Shown: positions 53,475 through 62,057 of the stretch, piece by piece
Layout: every line of letters begins with the position of its first letter
Position numbering within the stretch: position 1 is the first letter of the stretch
Assembly (NCBI GenBank): GCA_026414565.1
Contig: JAOAIT010000049.1
Coordinates: forward strand, 1-64,000
Source: Verrucomicrobiia bacterium
GTDB lineage: Bacteria > Verrucomicrobiota > Verrucomicrobiia > Limisphaerales > Fontisphaeraceae
Direction: 5' to 3'
Length of the DNA: 64,000 nt
Position numbers and translations under genes: made by a program
Notes under the pieces: model-generated
Seen by the model: only the letters and a program-made list of their open reading frames with translations
Told to the model about the DNA's origin: nothing
The model's database searches: none

Positions 53475-53512
53475 CGGCCGGTCCGACGTAGCCTCTATCG
53501 CGCACCCACTCC

Positions 53513-54445
53513 ATGGAAGCAACAGCCCTCCAGAAGGCTCAACGGCGTCCTGCACGTCCGGCCTGGGCCATCTATGGTGAAAAAGGCCTGGAATGGATCA
53601 TCCGCGTGGCGGGGGTCAGCGCGATCATCTTCGTGCTGGCCATCTTCTTCTTCGTGTTTCGGGAGGCCGCGCCCATTCTGGTGAGCAAGGACTTCAGCCT
53701 GTCGCAATTCCTCTTCAGCACGGAGTGGTACCCCACCTCGGCGGTCAATGTGCGCTACGGGACGCTGGCGCTGACGGTGGGCACCTTCAGCGTGACGATT
53801 CTGGCCATGCTCATTGCCGTGCCGTTTGGGCTGGGCGGGGCCATTTTTGTCAGTGAGTTTTGCGGCCCCAAGACCAAGGAGGCATTGAAGATTATCATCG
53901 AGCTGCTGGCGGCCATCCCCAGCGTGGTGTGGGGATTCATCGGGCTGACGGTGATGAGCAAGATCATCATGAAACTCACCGGCGCACCGGTGGGCGTGAA
54001 CATGCTCAACGGCGCCATCATCCTGGCGCTGATGAGTGTGCCCATCATTGTTTCGATCGGCGAGGACGCGCTCAAGGCGGTGCCGGACAGTTACCGGGAA
54101 GCCGGGCTGGCCTTGGGGGCCACACAGTGGCAATTGGTGTACCGGGTGTTGATTCCCGCGGCCAAGAACGGCCTGCTGGCGGCGGTGCTGCTCGGCGTGG
54201 GCCGGGCCGTGGGTGAGACAATGGCGGTGCTCATGGCCACGGGCCATGCCGTGCACATTCCCCACAGCATTCTGGATTCGGTGCGCACGCTGACTGCCAA
54301 CATTGCCGCCGAACTGGGCGAGGCCCCGGCCGGTTCGCCGCACTACCGGGTGCTGTTTTTGACCGGGGTGCTGTTGTTCAGCATCACCTTCGTGGTCAAC
54401 CTGGCCGCGGACCTCGTGGTGCGCGGCATTCGCAAGAAAGGTTGA
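53513..54445 (+). CDS. pstC: Phosphate ABC transporter permease PstC
   Basis: This 310-residue inner-membrane permease has about six membrane helices. A first helix (GVSAIIFVLAIFFFVF) is followed by a periplasmic loop (SKDFSLSQFLFSTEWYPTS). The EAA loop that meets the ATPase is DSYREAGLALGATQWQLVYRVLIPAA. It is flanked by pstS and pstA; the pstA start is 5 nt after its stop. Length and topology are normal. Confidence 0.93.
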   Translation: MEATALQKAQRRPARPAWAIYGEKGLEWIIRVAGVSAIIFVLAIFFFVFREAAPILVSKDFSLSQFLFSTEWYPTSAVNVRYGTLALTVGTFSVTILAMLIAVPFGLGGAIFVSEFCGPKTKEALKIIIELLAAIPSVVWGFIGLTVMSKIIMKLTGAPVGVNMLNGAIILALMSVPIIVSIGEDALKAVPDSYREAGLALGATQWQLVYRVLIPAAKNGLLAAVLLGVGRAVGETMAVLMATGHAVHIPHSILDSVRTLTANIAAELGEAPAGSPHYRVLFLTGVLLFSITFVVNLAADLVVRGIRKKG

Positions 54446-54450
54446 GGAGC

Positions 54451-55410
54451 ATGACCGAGCCGTCTGCCAATCCGACCCCGCCCCCCGGCCCCGCTGCGGA
54501 AGTGCCGGGGGTTTCGTCGAGCCAGCTTTTCACCGAGACGCCGCTGGTGCGCGAGAAACTCAAGAAGCAAAAAATTGCCAAATGGGTTTTTGGCGCAATG
54601 TCCCTGGCCATGGTGGTGCCGCTGTTGTTGATCATTGGTTATTTGATTGAGCGGGCCTGGCCCTCCCTGAGTCTGGAGTTTCTGCTCGACATCCCGCGTG
54701 AAGGCATGAAGGAGGGCGGCATCTGGCCGGCGCTGGTGGGGACGATTTATCTGGTGGTCATCTCGCTGGCGGTGTCAGCGCCCATTGGCATCATGGCGGC
54801 CATTTACCTGAACGAGTACGCCAAAGACAACTGGTTCAACCGGATTATCAACCTGGCCGTCATCAACCTGGCGGGCGTGCCCAGCATTGTCCACGCGCTC
54901 TTCGGGCTGGGAGCGTTTGTATATGCGGCCCAAATGGGGTTGTCCATCATGGCGGCCTCGTTGACGCTGGCCATCATGACGCTGCCGGTGATCATCGCCA
55001 GCACCCGCGAGGCGCTGGCCTCGGTGCCCATGGCTTTCCGGGAGGCCTGCTGGAATGTGGGGGCCACGCGCTGGCAGACCATCAAGAGCATCGTGCTGCC
55101 CAACTCGATCAGCGGCATCCTGACCGGCGTGATTCTGCAGGTCAGCCGGGCGGCGGGGGAGACGGCGCCCATCATGTTCACCGGGGTGGCGTTTTACAAG
55201 GCGGTGGAGCGCGGCAGCCTGTTCCCCTACTACCTCAACGAGCAATGCATGGCCCTTTCCATGCATCTGTACACGCTGTCCACCCAGGTGCCGGATGTGA
55301 AGGAGTCCATGCAGTTTGCCACCGCGGTGGTGTTGTTGAGCGCGGTGCTGATGGTCAATGCCACGGCCATTGCCTTGCGCGTGTATCTGCGTTCGCGGAA
55401 AAAGTGGTAA
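54451..55410 (+). CDS. pstA: Phosphate ABC transporter permease PstA
   Basis: This 319-residue permease has a cytoplasmic Pro-rich N-terminus, then a membrane helix (MSLAMVVPLLLIIGYLIERAW). The PstA-type segment IPREGMKEGGIWPALVGTIYLVV precedes the EAA loop MAFREACWNVGATRWQTIKSIVLPNSISG. The start ATG 54451 has a GAGGAG ribosome-binding site; the TTG at 54442 is rejected. It pairs with PstC. Confidence 0.92.
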   Translation: MTEPSANPTPPPGPAAEVPGVSSSQLFTETPLVREKLKKQKIAKWVFGAMSLAMVVPLLLIIGYLIERAWPSLSLEFLLDIPREGMKEGGIWPALVGTIYLVVISLAVSAPIGIMAAIYLNEYAKDNWFNRIINLAVINLAGVPSIVHALFGLGAFVYAAQMGLSIMAASLTLAIMTLPVIIASTREALASVPMAFREACWNVGATRWQTIKSIVLPNSISGILTGVILQVSRAAGETAPIMFTGVAFYKAVERGSLFPYYLNEQCMALSMHLYTLSTQVPDVKESMQFATAVVLLSAVLMVNATAIALRVYLRSRKKW

Positions 55411-55423
55411 CCCCGATTGGCTT

Positions 55424-56191
55424 GTGAGCGAGTCTCGAAACAAACGCGTCGAAGTGCAGGACCTCCGGTTGTCCTACGGCAAGAAGGAGGTCATCCATGG
55501 CATTACCTTCGACATCTACGAGCGGGAGATCTTGGGCATCATCGGCCCCGCCCAATCCGGCAAGACCTCCCTGTTGCGCTGTCTGAACCGGACGATTGAT
55601 TTTGTGGCCAATGCCCACGTGAGCGGCACGGTGAAGGTGGACGGCGAGGATGTGCGCAAGGTGAAGGACATTTACGCGCTCCGCCGCAAGATTGGCATGG
55701 TGGCGCCCTTGCCGGTGGGGCTGCCGCTGAGCATCTACGACAACGTGGCGTTTGCGCCCCGCTGCGCCGGCCTCACCAACAAGGCCGAGCTGGATGCGAT
55801 GGTGGAGAAGTGCCTGCGGCAGGCGGCCTTGTGGGACGAGGTGAAGGACCGCCTGGACAGCCTGGGCACCAAGCTTTCCGGCGGGCAGCAGCAGCGCCTG
55901 ACCATTGCCCGCGCCCTGTCCCATCAGCCGGAAATTCTGTGTCTGGACGAGTTTTCCATTGCGATTGACCCGGTAACCACCATGCGCATCGAGGATGTGC
56001 TCAAGGAGCTGCGCAAGGAGATCACGATCATCCTGGTCACCAACCTGACCCAGCAGGCCCGGCGGCTGGCCGATCGCACCATGTTCCTCTGGAATGGCGA
56101 GATCATCGAGCTGGACCGCAACGAGGTCATCTTCTCGGACCGCCCGGCCAATCGCAAAACGTACGATTACATCAACGGAGTTTTTGGATGA
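55424..56191 (+). CDS. pstB: PstB-like ATPase 1 (lacks Q-loop Gln and H-loop His)
   Basis: This 255-residue PstB paralogue has Walker A GPAQSGKT (41-48), a usable but unusual sequence; PstB normally has GPSGCGKS. The Q-loop reads IGMVAPLP, so the conserved Gln is Pro95. The signature LSGGQQQRL (151-159) is intact. Walker B with Glu (CLDEFSIAIDP) is present. The H-loop reads ILVTNL, so the conserved His is Asn207. The start is GTG 55424, 13 nt after the pstA stop. It overlaps pstB2 by 4 nt (ATGA). The missing catalytic elements are complemented by PstB2, so the two probably form an asymmetric ATPase pair. Confidence 0.88.
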   Translation: MSESRNKRVEVQDLRLSYGKKEVIHGITFDIYEREILGIIGPAQSGKTSLLRCLNRTIDFVANAHVSGTVKVDGEDVRKVKDIYALRRKIGMVAPLPVGLPLSIYDNVAFAPRCAGLTNKAELDAMVEKCLRQAALWDEVKDRLDSLGTKLSGGQQQRLTIARALSHQPEILCLDEFSIAIDPVTTMRIEDVLKELRKEITIILVTNLTQQARRLADRTMFLWNGEIIELDRNEVIFSDRPANRKTYDYINGVFG

Positions 56192-56970
56192 GCGCCGCCG
56201 TCACCAGTCCCTACAGCATTACCACGCGCAATCTGAACTTGTGGTACGCCAAGTTCCAGGCGCTGATCAATGTCAATGTGGACATCAAGCACGGCATCAT
56301 CACCTCGCTGATCGGCCCGTCGGGCTGCGGCAAGACGACCTTGTTGCGATGCTTCAACCGGGTGAATGAACGCTATGGCTATGTGACCACCACGGGGGAG
56401 ATCAAAATCCTGGGCAAAAACATTTATGACCCGGACGTTTCCCTGGTGGAGCTGCGCAAGTCGGTGGGCATGGTGTTTCAGCGGCCCAATCCGCTGCCCA
56501 TCAGCGTCTATGAAAACGTGGTGTTTGGCCTGCGCATCCACCTGCCCAAGGAGCAGTTGACCCGCTCGATGATGGATGAGGCGGTGGAAAAGGCCCTGAC
56601 CGAGGTGGGGTTGTGGCATGATCTCAAAGACCGCCTGGATCACAAGGCCACCAGCCTGCAACTGGAGCAGCAGCAGAAGTTGTGCATCGCCCGCCTGCTC
56701 CCGCTCAAACCGGAAATCATCCTCATGGACGAGCCGTGCAGCGCCCTGGACGTGGAGGGCACGCGGGCCATCGAGGAGCTGATGTTCACCCTGCGCGGGC
56801 GCTACACCATTGTCATCGTGACCCACAACATGATGCAGGCGCGGCGCGCCAGCGATGAGTGCATCTTCATGCTCATGGGCGAGCTGGTGGAGCACGGGCG
56901 GACCGAGCAGGTGTTCCTCAATCCGAAAAATCCCAAGACGGCCGAATACATCGAGGGCCGTTACGGTTGA
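56188..56970 (+). CDS. pstB: PstB-like ATPase 2 (degenerate signature motif)
   Basis: This 260-residue PstB has consensus Walker A GPSGCGKT (43-50), Q-loop MVFQRPNPLP (Gln98), Walker B IILMDEPCSALD and H-loop VIVTHNM (His213). The ABC signature, normally LSGGQ, reads LQLEQ (157-161). This is the reciprocal of PstB1: its Walker A, Q-loop and H-loop would meet the intact PstB1 signature in a heterodimer. It starts inside the stop of pstB1, so the two are made in a fixed ratio. It is the last gene of the pho operon, 18 nt from the convergent subtilase stop. Confidence 0.88.
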   Translation: MSAAVTSPYSITTRNLNLWYAKFQALINVNVDIKHGIITSLIGPSGCGKTTLLRCFNRVNERYGYVTTTGEIKILGKNIYDPDVSLVELRKSVGMVFQRPNPLPISVYENVVFGLRIHLPKEQLTRSMMDEAVEKALTEVGLWHDLKDRLDHKATSLQLEQQQKLCIARLLPLKPEIILMDEPCSALDVEGTRAIEELMFTLRGRYTIVIVTHNMMQARRASDECIFMLMGELVEHGRTEQVFLNPKNPKTAEYIEGRYG

Positions 56971-56988
56971 GCGGCGCGGCGTTCCCGC

Positions 56989-59900
56989 TCAGGGCAGCCG
57001 CAGGCGGAAATACTGCTGGTGCTCAGCGGGGCGGATGTCCCAGAACAGACTCTCCAGAGCCGGGGAGGTGTTGGTTATCACCGGCGTCCATTCGCGGAAG
57101 TCAGACGAGACTTCCAAGATGACCGGTTTGTCCGGCAGGGCCGGCACGTAAATTCGCAGCACCTCCTCTGCCTGTGTCCAGTCCACTTGAGGCCAGGGCC
57201 ATGTCTTCAACTCAACGGGAAGGCGCGCAATCAACTGCGTCGCCTGCAAAACATCCACCCAGTTGGTGGCGGTTTCCCCGGCGGCCGGCAGGTTGTGGGG
57301 GAAAAGCTGCAGTTCCACCCCGGTCATGCCCTGCGGCCCTAGGCTGCCGGCGGCCGGTTGCGCCAGCAGCCAGTTTTCTCCGGCCTCGAGGGAAAACTCC
57401 AGCGACAAGTCGCCGTGGTTGGTGAGCCAGAGGGTTAGGGCTGGCGGCCAGGCCGGGCCGCCGGAAAAACGGTGAAATTGGTGGCTATTCGTCGCTGTGA
57501 GCACGGCCAGTCGGCCGGGCGCGGGCAAAAGTTCCAGCGTCACAGGCACCAAGTTGGTTTGGGAGCTGCCATTCAAGCTGAGCAGGCGCACTTCATTGGT
57601 GTAAGTGCCCGGCGCCAGGTGGTTCACTTCGGCAAGGAGACTGAGTTGCAACTCCACACTTTGGCCGCTGGCAAGCTGGCCGTCGGCGGGTTCCGTGGCG
57701 AGCCACGGTTCCGCTTCCTCCGCACTCCAGACCAGGGCGGTGCCGCCCGCGTTGCTGAGGACCAGCGACAGGGGTGCCTGGGGGGGAGGCTCGCCGCGGG
57801 TGTGCGTGAGACACAGAGGGCTTTCCCCCGCGCTGGCAATGACCAGCCGGCCGGGCTGGGGGGAAATTCGAAGACTCAGGGGCCGGAGGGTGTTGCCGGC
57901 GCCGCTGGTGAGGTTGGCTAAAGCAAGGGTGCCCTGATAGTCGCCCGGCTCCAAGGCCGCTGCGTTGGTGGTCCATCTCACTGCAACTTGAGCGGTTTCT
58001 CCGGCCGCCAGCGTCCCTTGGCCGGGTTCGATCTCCGCCCACGGCACGGAGAGGGTGGCCTGCCACGCCAGAGCATGGGGCCCGGTATTGCTCAAGAGGT
58101 AAAAACCTTGGGCGGGGTTCAGGGCGCCGCCGGTGAGGCCTTCACCGCTCAGGCCGGAATCGGGCGTGACGACAAGCAATCCCGGGCGGGCGGCGACGTC
58201 CAGCACGATGGCGCGGGTCAGTGCAGCCGAACCGGCGCTGAGGTTGATGAGGTTGACCTGGCCGGTATGCAGGCCCGGGGGCAACTGCGTGGCCGCGGCA
58301 TTCAAGGTGAGCGTCAAAATATCGCTGGCTGCGGCTGGGAGCTGGCCATTGGTGAGGGACAAGTCGAGCCACGGCGCGTCCGTTTGCGCCAGCCACACGG
58401 TGGCGGCATCGCCGGTGTTGATCAACGTGTACACAAAGGTCGCGGGCGCATAGGGACCGCCTTCGTATCCGCTGGCCGTGTAGGGCAATTCCGGGCTGAC
58501 GGTCAGAGCGGCGTTGGTGCCCAGGATGGTCAGGCTGACGGTGCGGGCGGCAAGAGGAGAACTTTGACCGGCGAGGAAAACCCGCGCCAGGGCTGTGTGC
58601 TGACCGGCGGGCAAGGTTTGGGCGGCAGCGGCAAGACTTAAGGTGATGGGCAGGCGCTGGCCCACCTGCAACACCCCGTTGGTGGGACTAATCTCAAGCC
58701 AGTCGGCATTTTTGTCCGTCCACCAGGGCAGGGGCGTGTTGCCCAGGTTCACCAGCTCGTAATGCGCGGCTTGGGGCGCCAGCGGACCGCCGGCGGGGCC
58801 GCCTGCCACGAGATGGGTGGCGGGCGTCAATTCGGCGGCCGGGGTGGCCAGCGGCACGAAGAGGAGGGCGGTCTGGTTGGCCAGCGTGAAAGGCGTGCCA
58901 TTGACTGTGTAGCGGGCGGCTTCTTCGGGCGTGCCGTTGCCCCGGATGCCCACGGTGGCGCTGCGTCCGCCGCCGCCGGTAAGGATGCGGTTGGGCTGAA
59001 CTTCCTGGTACTGAAAGAGGGCGGTTTGGGTGGCCTCATCGAGCACGGCTTGAAACGTCAGCCGGGTGCTGGACGAGCTGGCCCGGGGCACGCCATTCCA
59101 ACTGACAACGACCTGACGGTGGGGGGCCTCGCCGCGGATGCCCCACGTGACGGAGCCGGCGCTGGCGGGATTTAGATCATCCCAGTAGGGGCACAGCACA
59201 TAAACCGGATCGGCGGCGCTGCTGAGGTCCGTGTTGGTGGCCAGGTGCAAACCGGCGGGCGAAAAGCCCAGCAGCCCATTGGCGCCCACATAAAGCTCGG
59301 TGAAATTGCGGCCGTACCAGTTGAAAACAAAAGGCAGGGGCAGCGCCGCGCTGACGGTATCATTACTGAGGGGCAATGTTTGGGCGTTGGTCAGGGAAAT
59401 CCAGGCGTAGTTGGTGCTCAGAATTTGATAGTTGGCCAGCGCCCGCCAGAGATTCACCCGCCCGCCACTGCGGCATTTGCCGGCCAGAGCAGGGGGGCGG
59501 TCCACGGCGTCGAGCATTCGCCGGATGATTTGGGTGTGATGCTCGATGGGATACCGCGCCCGCAGGAGCGCCAGGACGCCGGCCACGTGTGGAGCCGCCA
59601 TGGAGGTGCCGCTCAGGAAAACGTAACTGTTGTCGGCAAGGTGGTAGGTGGAGAAAATGCTCTGACCGGGGGCGGCCAGGTGAACGGTGTTGCTGCCGTA
59701 GTTGGAAAACGAGGCAAGGTTGTCATAGCGATCAGTGGCCGCCACGGCCACCACATTATCCCGGTTGCGGAGGACACCCAGACTGGCGGGATAAAAGGGG
59801 GTGGCGTCGTTGTTGGCGCCATCATTGCCCGAGGCCGCCACCACGATGATGCCGGCGCTGCGGCAGGCGCTGATGGCGGTATCCAGGGCGGAGGAGTACT

Positions 59901-60738
59901 CGGTGGTGCCAAAACTGGCATTGATGATCCGCGCGCCGTTCAGGCGGGCGTAATCGAAACACTCCACCGCATCGGAGATGTAACCGTTGCCGCTGCCGTC
60001 CATGAACTTGCAAATCATGAGCTGAACGCGCCAGGCCACCCCGGCGCCGCCCAGGCCGTTGTTGCCCACCGCGCCGATAATGCCGGCGATGTGGGTGCCA
60101 TGGCCCAGGTCGTCCCACAGGTTGGTGGAGTTGGGACTGCCAATGGCGTTGAGGCCGTGAAGGTCGTCCACGATGCCGTTGCCGTCATCATCGCGGCCGT
60201 TGCCGGGGATTTCGCGGGGGTTGATCCAGAGGTTGGCCGCCAGATCTTCATGGGTCAACCGGATGCCGCTGTCCACGATGGCGACAATGATATTGGAGGC
60301 GCTGTTTTGGATGTCCCAGCCTTCCGGGGCGTCGAGATCCGCATCGCCCATCGTGTTGTGCAAGGCCCATTGCGAGCCGTCCAGCACCCGGGGATCATTG
60401 GGCAGGGTGAGCGCCGGGCGCAGGAGGTAGTCCGGCTCCACAAATTCAAACCAACGGGTGGCCTGGAGCCGGGGCAGAACGTCGGCCGCCCGCAGGTGGG
60501 GGGGCAAGGCCACCACGGCCACCCCCCCGAGGCCGGCAAACTGGCGGTGGATTCTCAAGCCCATCCGGCCCACTCCCTCGGCCCAGAGCGCCTGGGCCAC
60601 ATCCTCCCGCGGACGCACCAGCAGGCGGTCCTCCCGCCAGGCCGGGGCGGCCGACACCCCCAGCAGGCCCGCCAGCCCCAGGAGCAGGCCTCCCAGGCCC
60701 GGGCCCCTCAAGCACCTTGTGAACCATGACCATCGCAT
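56989..60738 (-). CDS. Secreted subtilase (S8) with BACON-like repeats
   Basis: This 1,249-residue protein has a signal peptide (RGPGLGGLLLGLAGLLGVSAAPAW) and a short propeptide. A subtilisin domain carries the catalytic Asp156 (AIVDSGIRLTHEDL), His213 (DLGHGTHIAG) and Ser379 (LSGTSMAAPHVAG). A calcium-type loop is visible (NGRDDDGNGIVDD). A beta-sandwich of ~150 residues follows. Five BACON-like repeats come next, each with the LxNxGxxxLxW...WLxxxPxxGxLxxG pattern. The C-terminal tail is EHQQYFRLRLP. The start at 60738 is the Met just before the signal peptide. BACON repeats often bind mucin or polysaccharide, so it may act on glycosylated substrate. It is convergent with pstB2. Confidence 0.85.
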   Translation of the reverse strand: MRWSWFTRCLRGPGLGGLLLGLAGLLGVSAAPAWREDRLLVRPREDVAQALWAEGVGRMGLRIHRQFAGLGGVAVVALPPHLRAADVLPRLQATRWFEFVEPDYLLRPALTLPNDPRVLDGSQWALHNTMGDADLDAPEGWDIQNSASNIIVAIVDSGIRLTHEDLAANLWINPREIPGNGRDDDGNGIVDDLHGLNAIGSPNSTNLWDDLGHGTHIAGIIGAVGNNGLGGAGVAWRVQLMICKFMDGSGNGYISDAVECFDYARLNGARIINASFGTTEYSSALDTAISACRSAGIIVVAASGNDGANNDATPFYPASLGVLRNRDNVVAVAATDRYDNLASFSNYGSNTVHLAAPGQSIFSTYHLADNSYVFLSGTSMAAPHVAGVLALLRARYPIEHHTQIIRRMLDAVDRPPALAGKCRSGGRVNLWRALANYQILSTNYAWISLTNAQTLPLSNDTVSAALPLPFVFNWYGRNFTELYVGANGLLGFSPAGLHLATNTDLSSAADPVYVLCPYWDDLNPASAGSVTWGIRGEAPHRQVVVSWNGVPRASSSSTRLTFQAVLDEATQTALFQYQEVQPNRILTGGGGRSATVGIRGNGTPEEAARYTVNGTPFTLANQTALLFVPLATPAAELTPATHLVAGGPAGGPLAPQAAHYELVNLGNTPLPWWTDKNADWLEISPTNGVLQVGQRLPITLSLAAAAQTLPAGQHTALARVFLAGQSSPLAARTVSLTILGTNAALTVSPELPYTASGYEGGPYAPATFVYTLINTGDAATVWLAQTDAPWLDLSLTNGQLPAAASDILTLTLNAAATQLPPGLHTGQVNLINLSAGSAALTRAIVLDVAARPGLLVVTPDSGLSGEGLTGGALNPAQGFYLLSNTGPHALAWQATLSVPWAEIEPGQGTLAAGETAQVAVRWTTNAAALEPGDYQGTLALANLTSGAGNTLRPLSLRISPQPGRLVIASAGESPLCLTHTRGEPPPQAPLSLVLSNAGGTALVWSAEEAEPWLATEPADGQLASGQSVELQLSLLAEVNHLAPGTYTNEVRLLSLNGSSQTNLVPVTLELLPAPGRLAVLTATNSHQFHRFSGGPAWPPALTLWLTNHGDLSLEFSLEAGENWLLAQPAAGSLGPQGMTGVELQLFPHNLPAAGETATNWVDVLQATQLIARLPVELKTWPWPQVDWTQAEEVLRIYVPALPDKPVILEVSSDFREWTPVITNTSPALESLFWDIRPAEHQQYFRLRLP

Positions 60739-60986
60739 AACCAATGCCACCGCCGCAGTACCTGCCCTAAACTTGCGATAAAAATCCGCGTTTGCAAAGG
60801 GTCTGCAGGGGGCGGGGGCAGGCAAAATAACGTGCTGCTTTGACAAGATTCGTGTGGCTGGCCCTCCAAGATTCAATATAGGTTAAAATTATAAGGTGTA
60901 TTCCCATGCCCTCGGGGGAATGCCAGTGGTGTGGGATGGAAACAGGAAGGCGCAATTGCGGCGCTTTCCGCAACGCCGGAGATGTT

Positions 60987-62036
60987 ATGACGCAACGGTT
61001 CATCAGGAAGGCAGGTGCATGCCTGTCATGGCTGGCGCTTCCCCTGGGGTTGTTCGCCGCGGCCACCGACGGTTCGGTGCGCCTGGAGGTCACGCTGTTG
61101 GATTATAATGGCTCGGGTACCAAACACTGGACGGTGGTCTGGGTGACCACCGAGGGCGGGCAGTTCATCAAGACACTGCGCAAGCAGGGCCCGAGCAGTT
61201 TTACCACCAGCCATTGGAACAGCCATTGCTCGGCTTGGGTCACGGCCCGGGGCGGGCTGAGCGCGAATACAGCTTTTGACGGTTACTCTTCCGCCACGGC
61301 CAATGATTACAGCGGCACGAACAGCCCCGTAATCATTTATTGGGATTGTCGTGATGGCAGCAACAATCTGGTGGCTGATGGCGCCTACAAATTCTGGGTG
61401 CAATATGCGGAGGACAGCGGCCAGGGCCCCTATACCACCAGCGGTTTGTTGTGGGTCAAGGGGACGGCGCCCGCCACCAATACTTACCCCGATCAAACGG
61501 GCAATTTCACCAACATGAAAGTCACCTGGATTCCGGCGGCGCCGCCGACGCAGGCGCCCTCCATCACCAGCGCGCCGCCGCCGGGGAATGGCACGGTGGG
61601 GGTGCCGTACCGATATCAATGTCAGGCCACCGGCACTCCGGCGCCCGTCTTCGAGGCGTTGAATTTGCCGCCCGGCCTGAGCATCACCCCCGCCGGTTTG
61701 ATCGCCGGCATTCCGGCGAGGGCCGGGACCTACAGCGGCACCATCACGGCCTCCAACGGAGTGGCGCCATCGGCGACCCAACCCTTTGCCATCACCATTG
61801 GCGTCGTGCCGGTGAACATTCAGGCGTTGCAGTTGAGCGGCCCCAACCTGGTGCTCGAGGCTTCCGGGCCGCCCGGCGGCCAATGTCGCCTGCTGTCGGC
61901 CAGCCAGCTTTCGGCGGCAGCCGGAGGCTGGGTCTTGGTGCAGACCAATGCCTTTGATGCCCAGGGTCAACTGCGGTGGAACGCGCCGGTCAATCCTTCG
62001 CAACCCAGTCAATTTTTCCGCATCCAAATTCCTTAG
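60987..62036 (+). CDS. DUF2271 protein with Ig-like module and flavinylation-like motif
   Basis: This 349-residue secreted protein has a signal peptide (GACLSWLALPLGLFAAATD). Residues ~25-185 resemble DUF2271 (VRLEVTLLDYNGSGTKHWTVVWVTTEGGQFIKTLRKQG; PVIIYWDCRDGSNNLVADGAYKFWVQYAE). It contains DGYSSAT at residues 98-104, matching the Dgx[S/T][G/S]AT motif that ApbE modifies with FMN on the last Thr. Residues ~190-270 form a putative-Ig repeat (SITSAPPPGNGTVGVPYRYQCQATGTP). The end SQFFRIQIP resembles that of the neighbouring subtilase. ApbE is encoded 22 nt downstream. Confidence 0.78.
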   Translation: MTQRFIRKAGACLSWLALPLGLFAAATDGSVRLEVTLLDYNGSGTKHWTVVWVTTEGGQFIKTLRKQGPSSFTTSHWNSHCSAWVTARGGLSANTAFDGYSSATANDYSGTNSPVIIYWDCRDGSNNLVADGAYKFWVQYAEDSGQGPYTTSGLLWVKGTAPATNTYPDQTGNFTNMKVTWIPAAPPTQAPSITSAPPPGNGTVGVPYRYQCQATGTPAPVFEALNLPPGLSITPAGLIAGIPARAGTYSGTITASNGVAPSATQPFAITIGVVPVNIQALQLSGPNLVLEASGPPGGQCRLLSASQLSAAAGGWVLVQTNAFDAQGQLRWNAPVNPSQPSQFFRIQIP

Positions 62037-62057
62037 GCCGGCCACGGGGTGGGGGTC

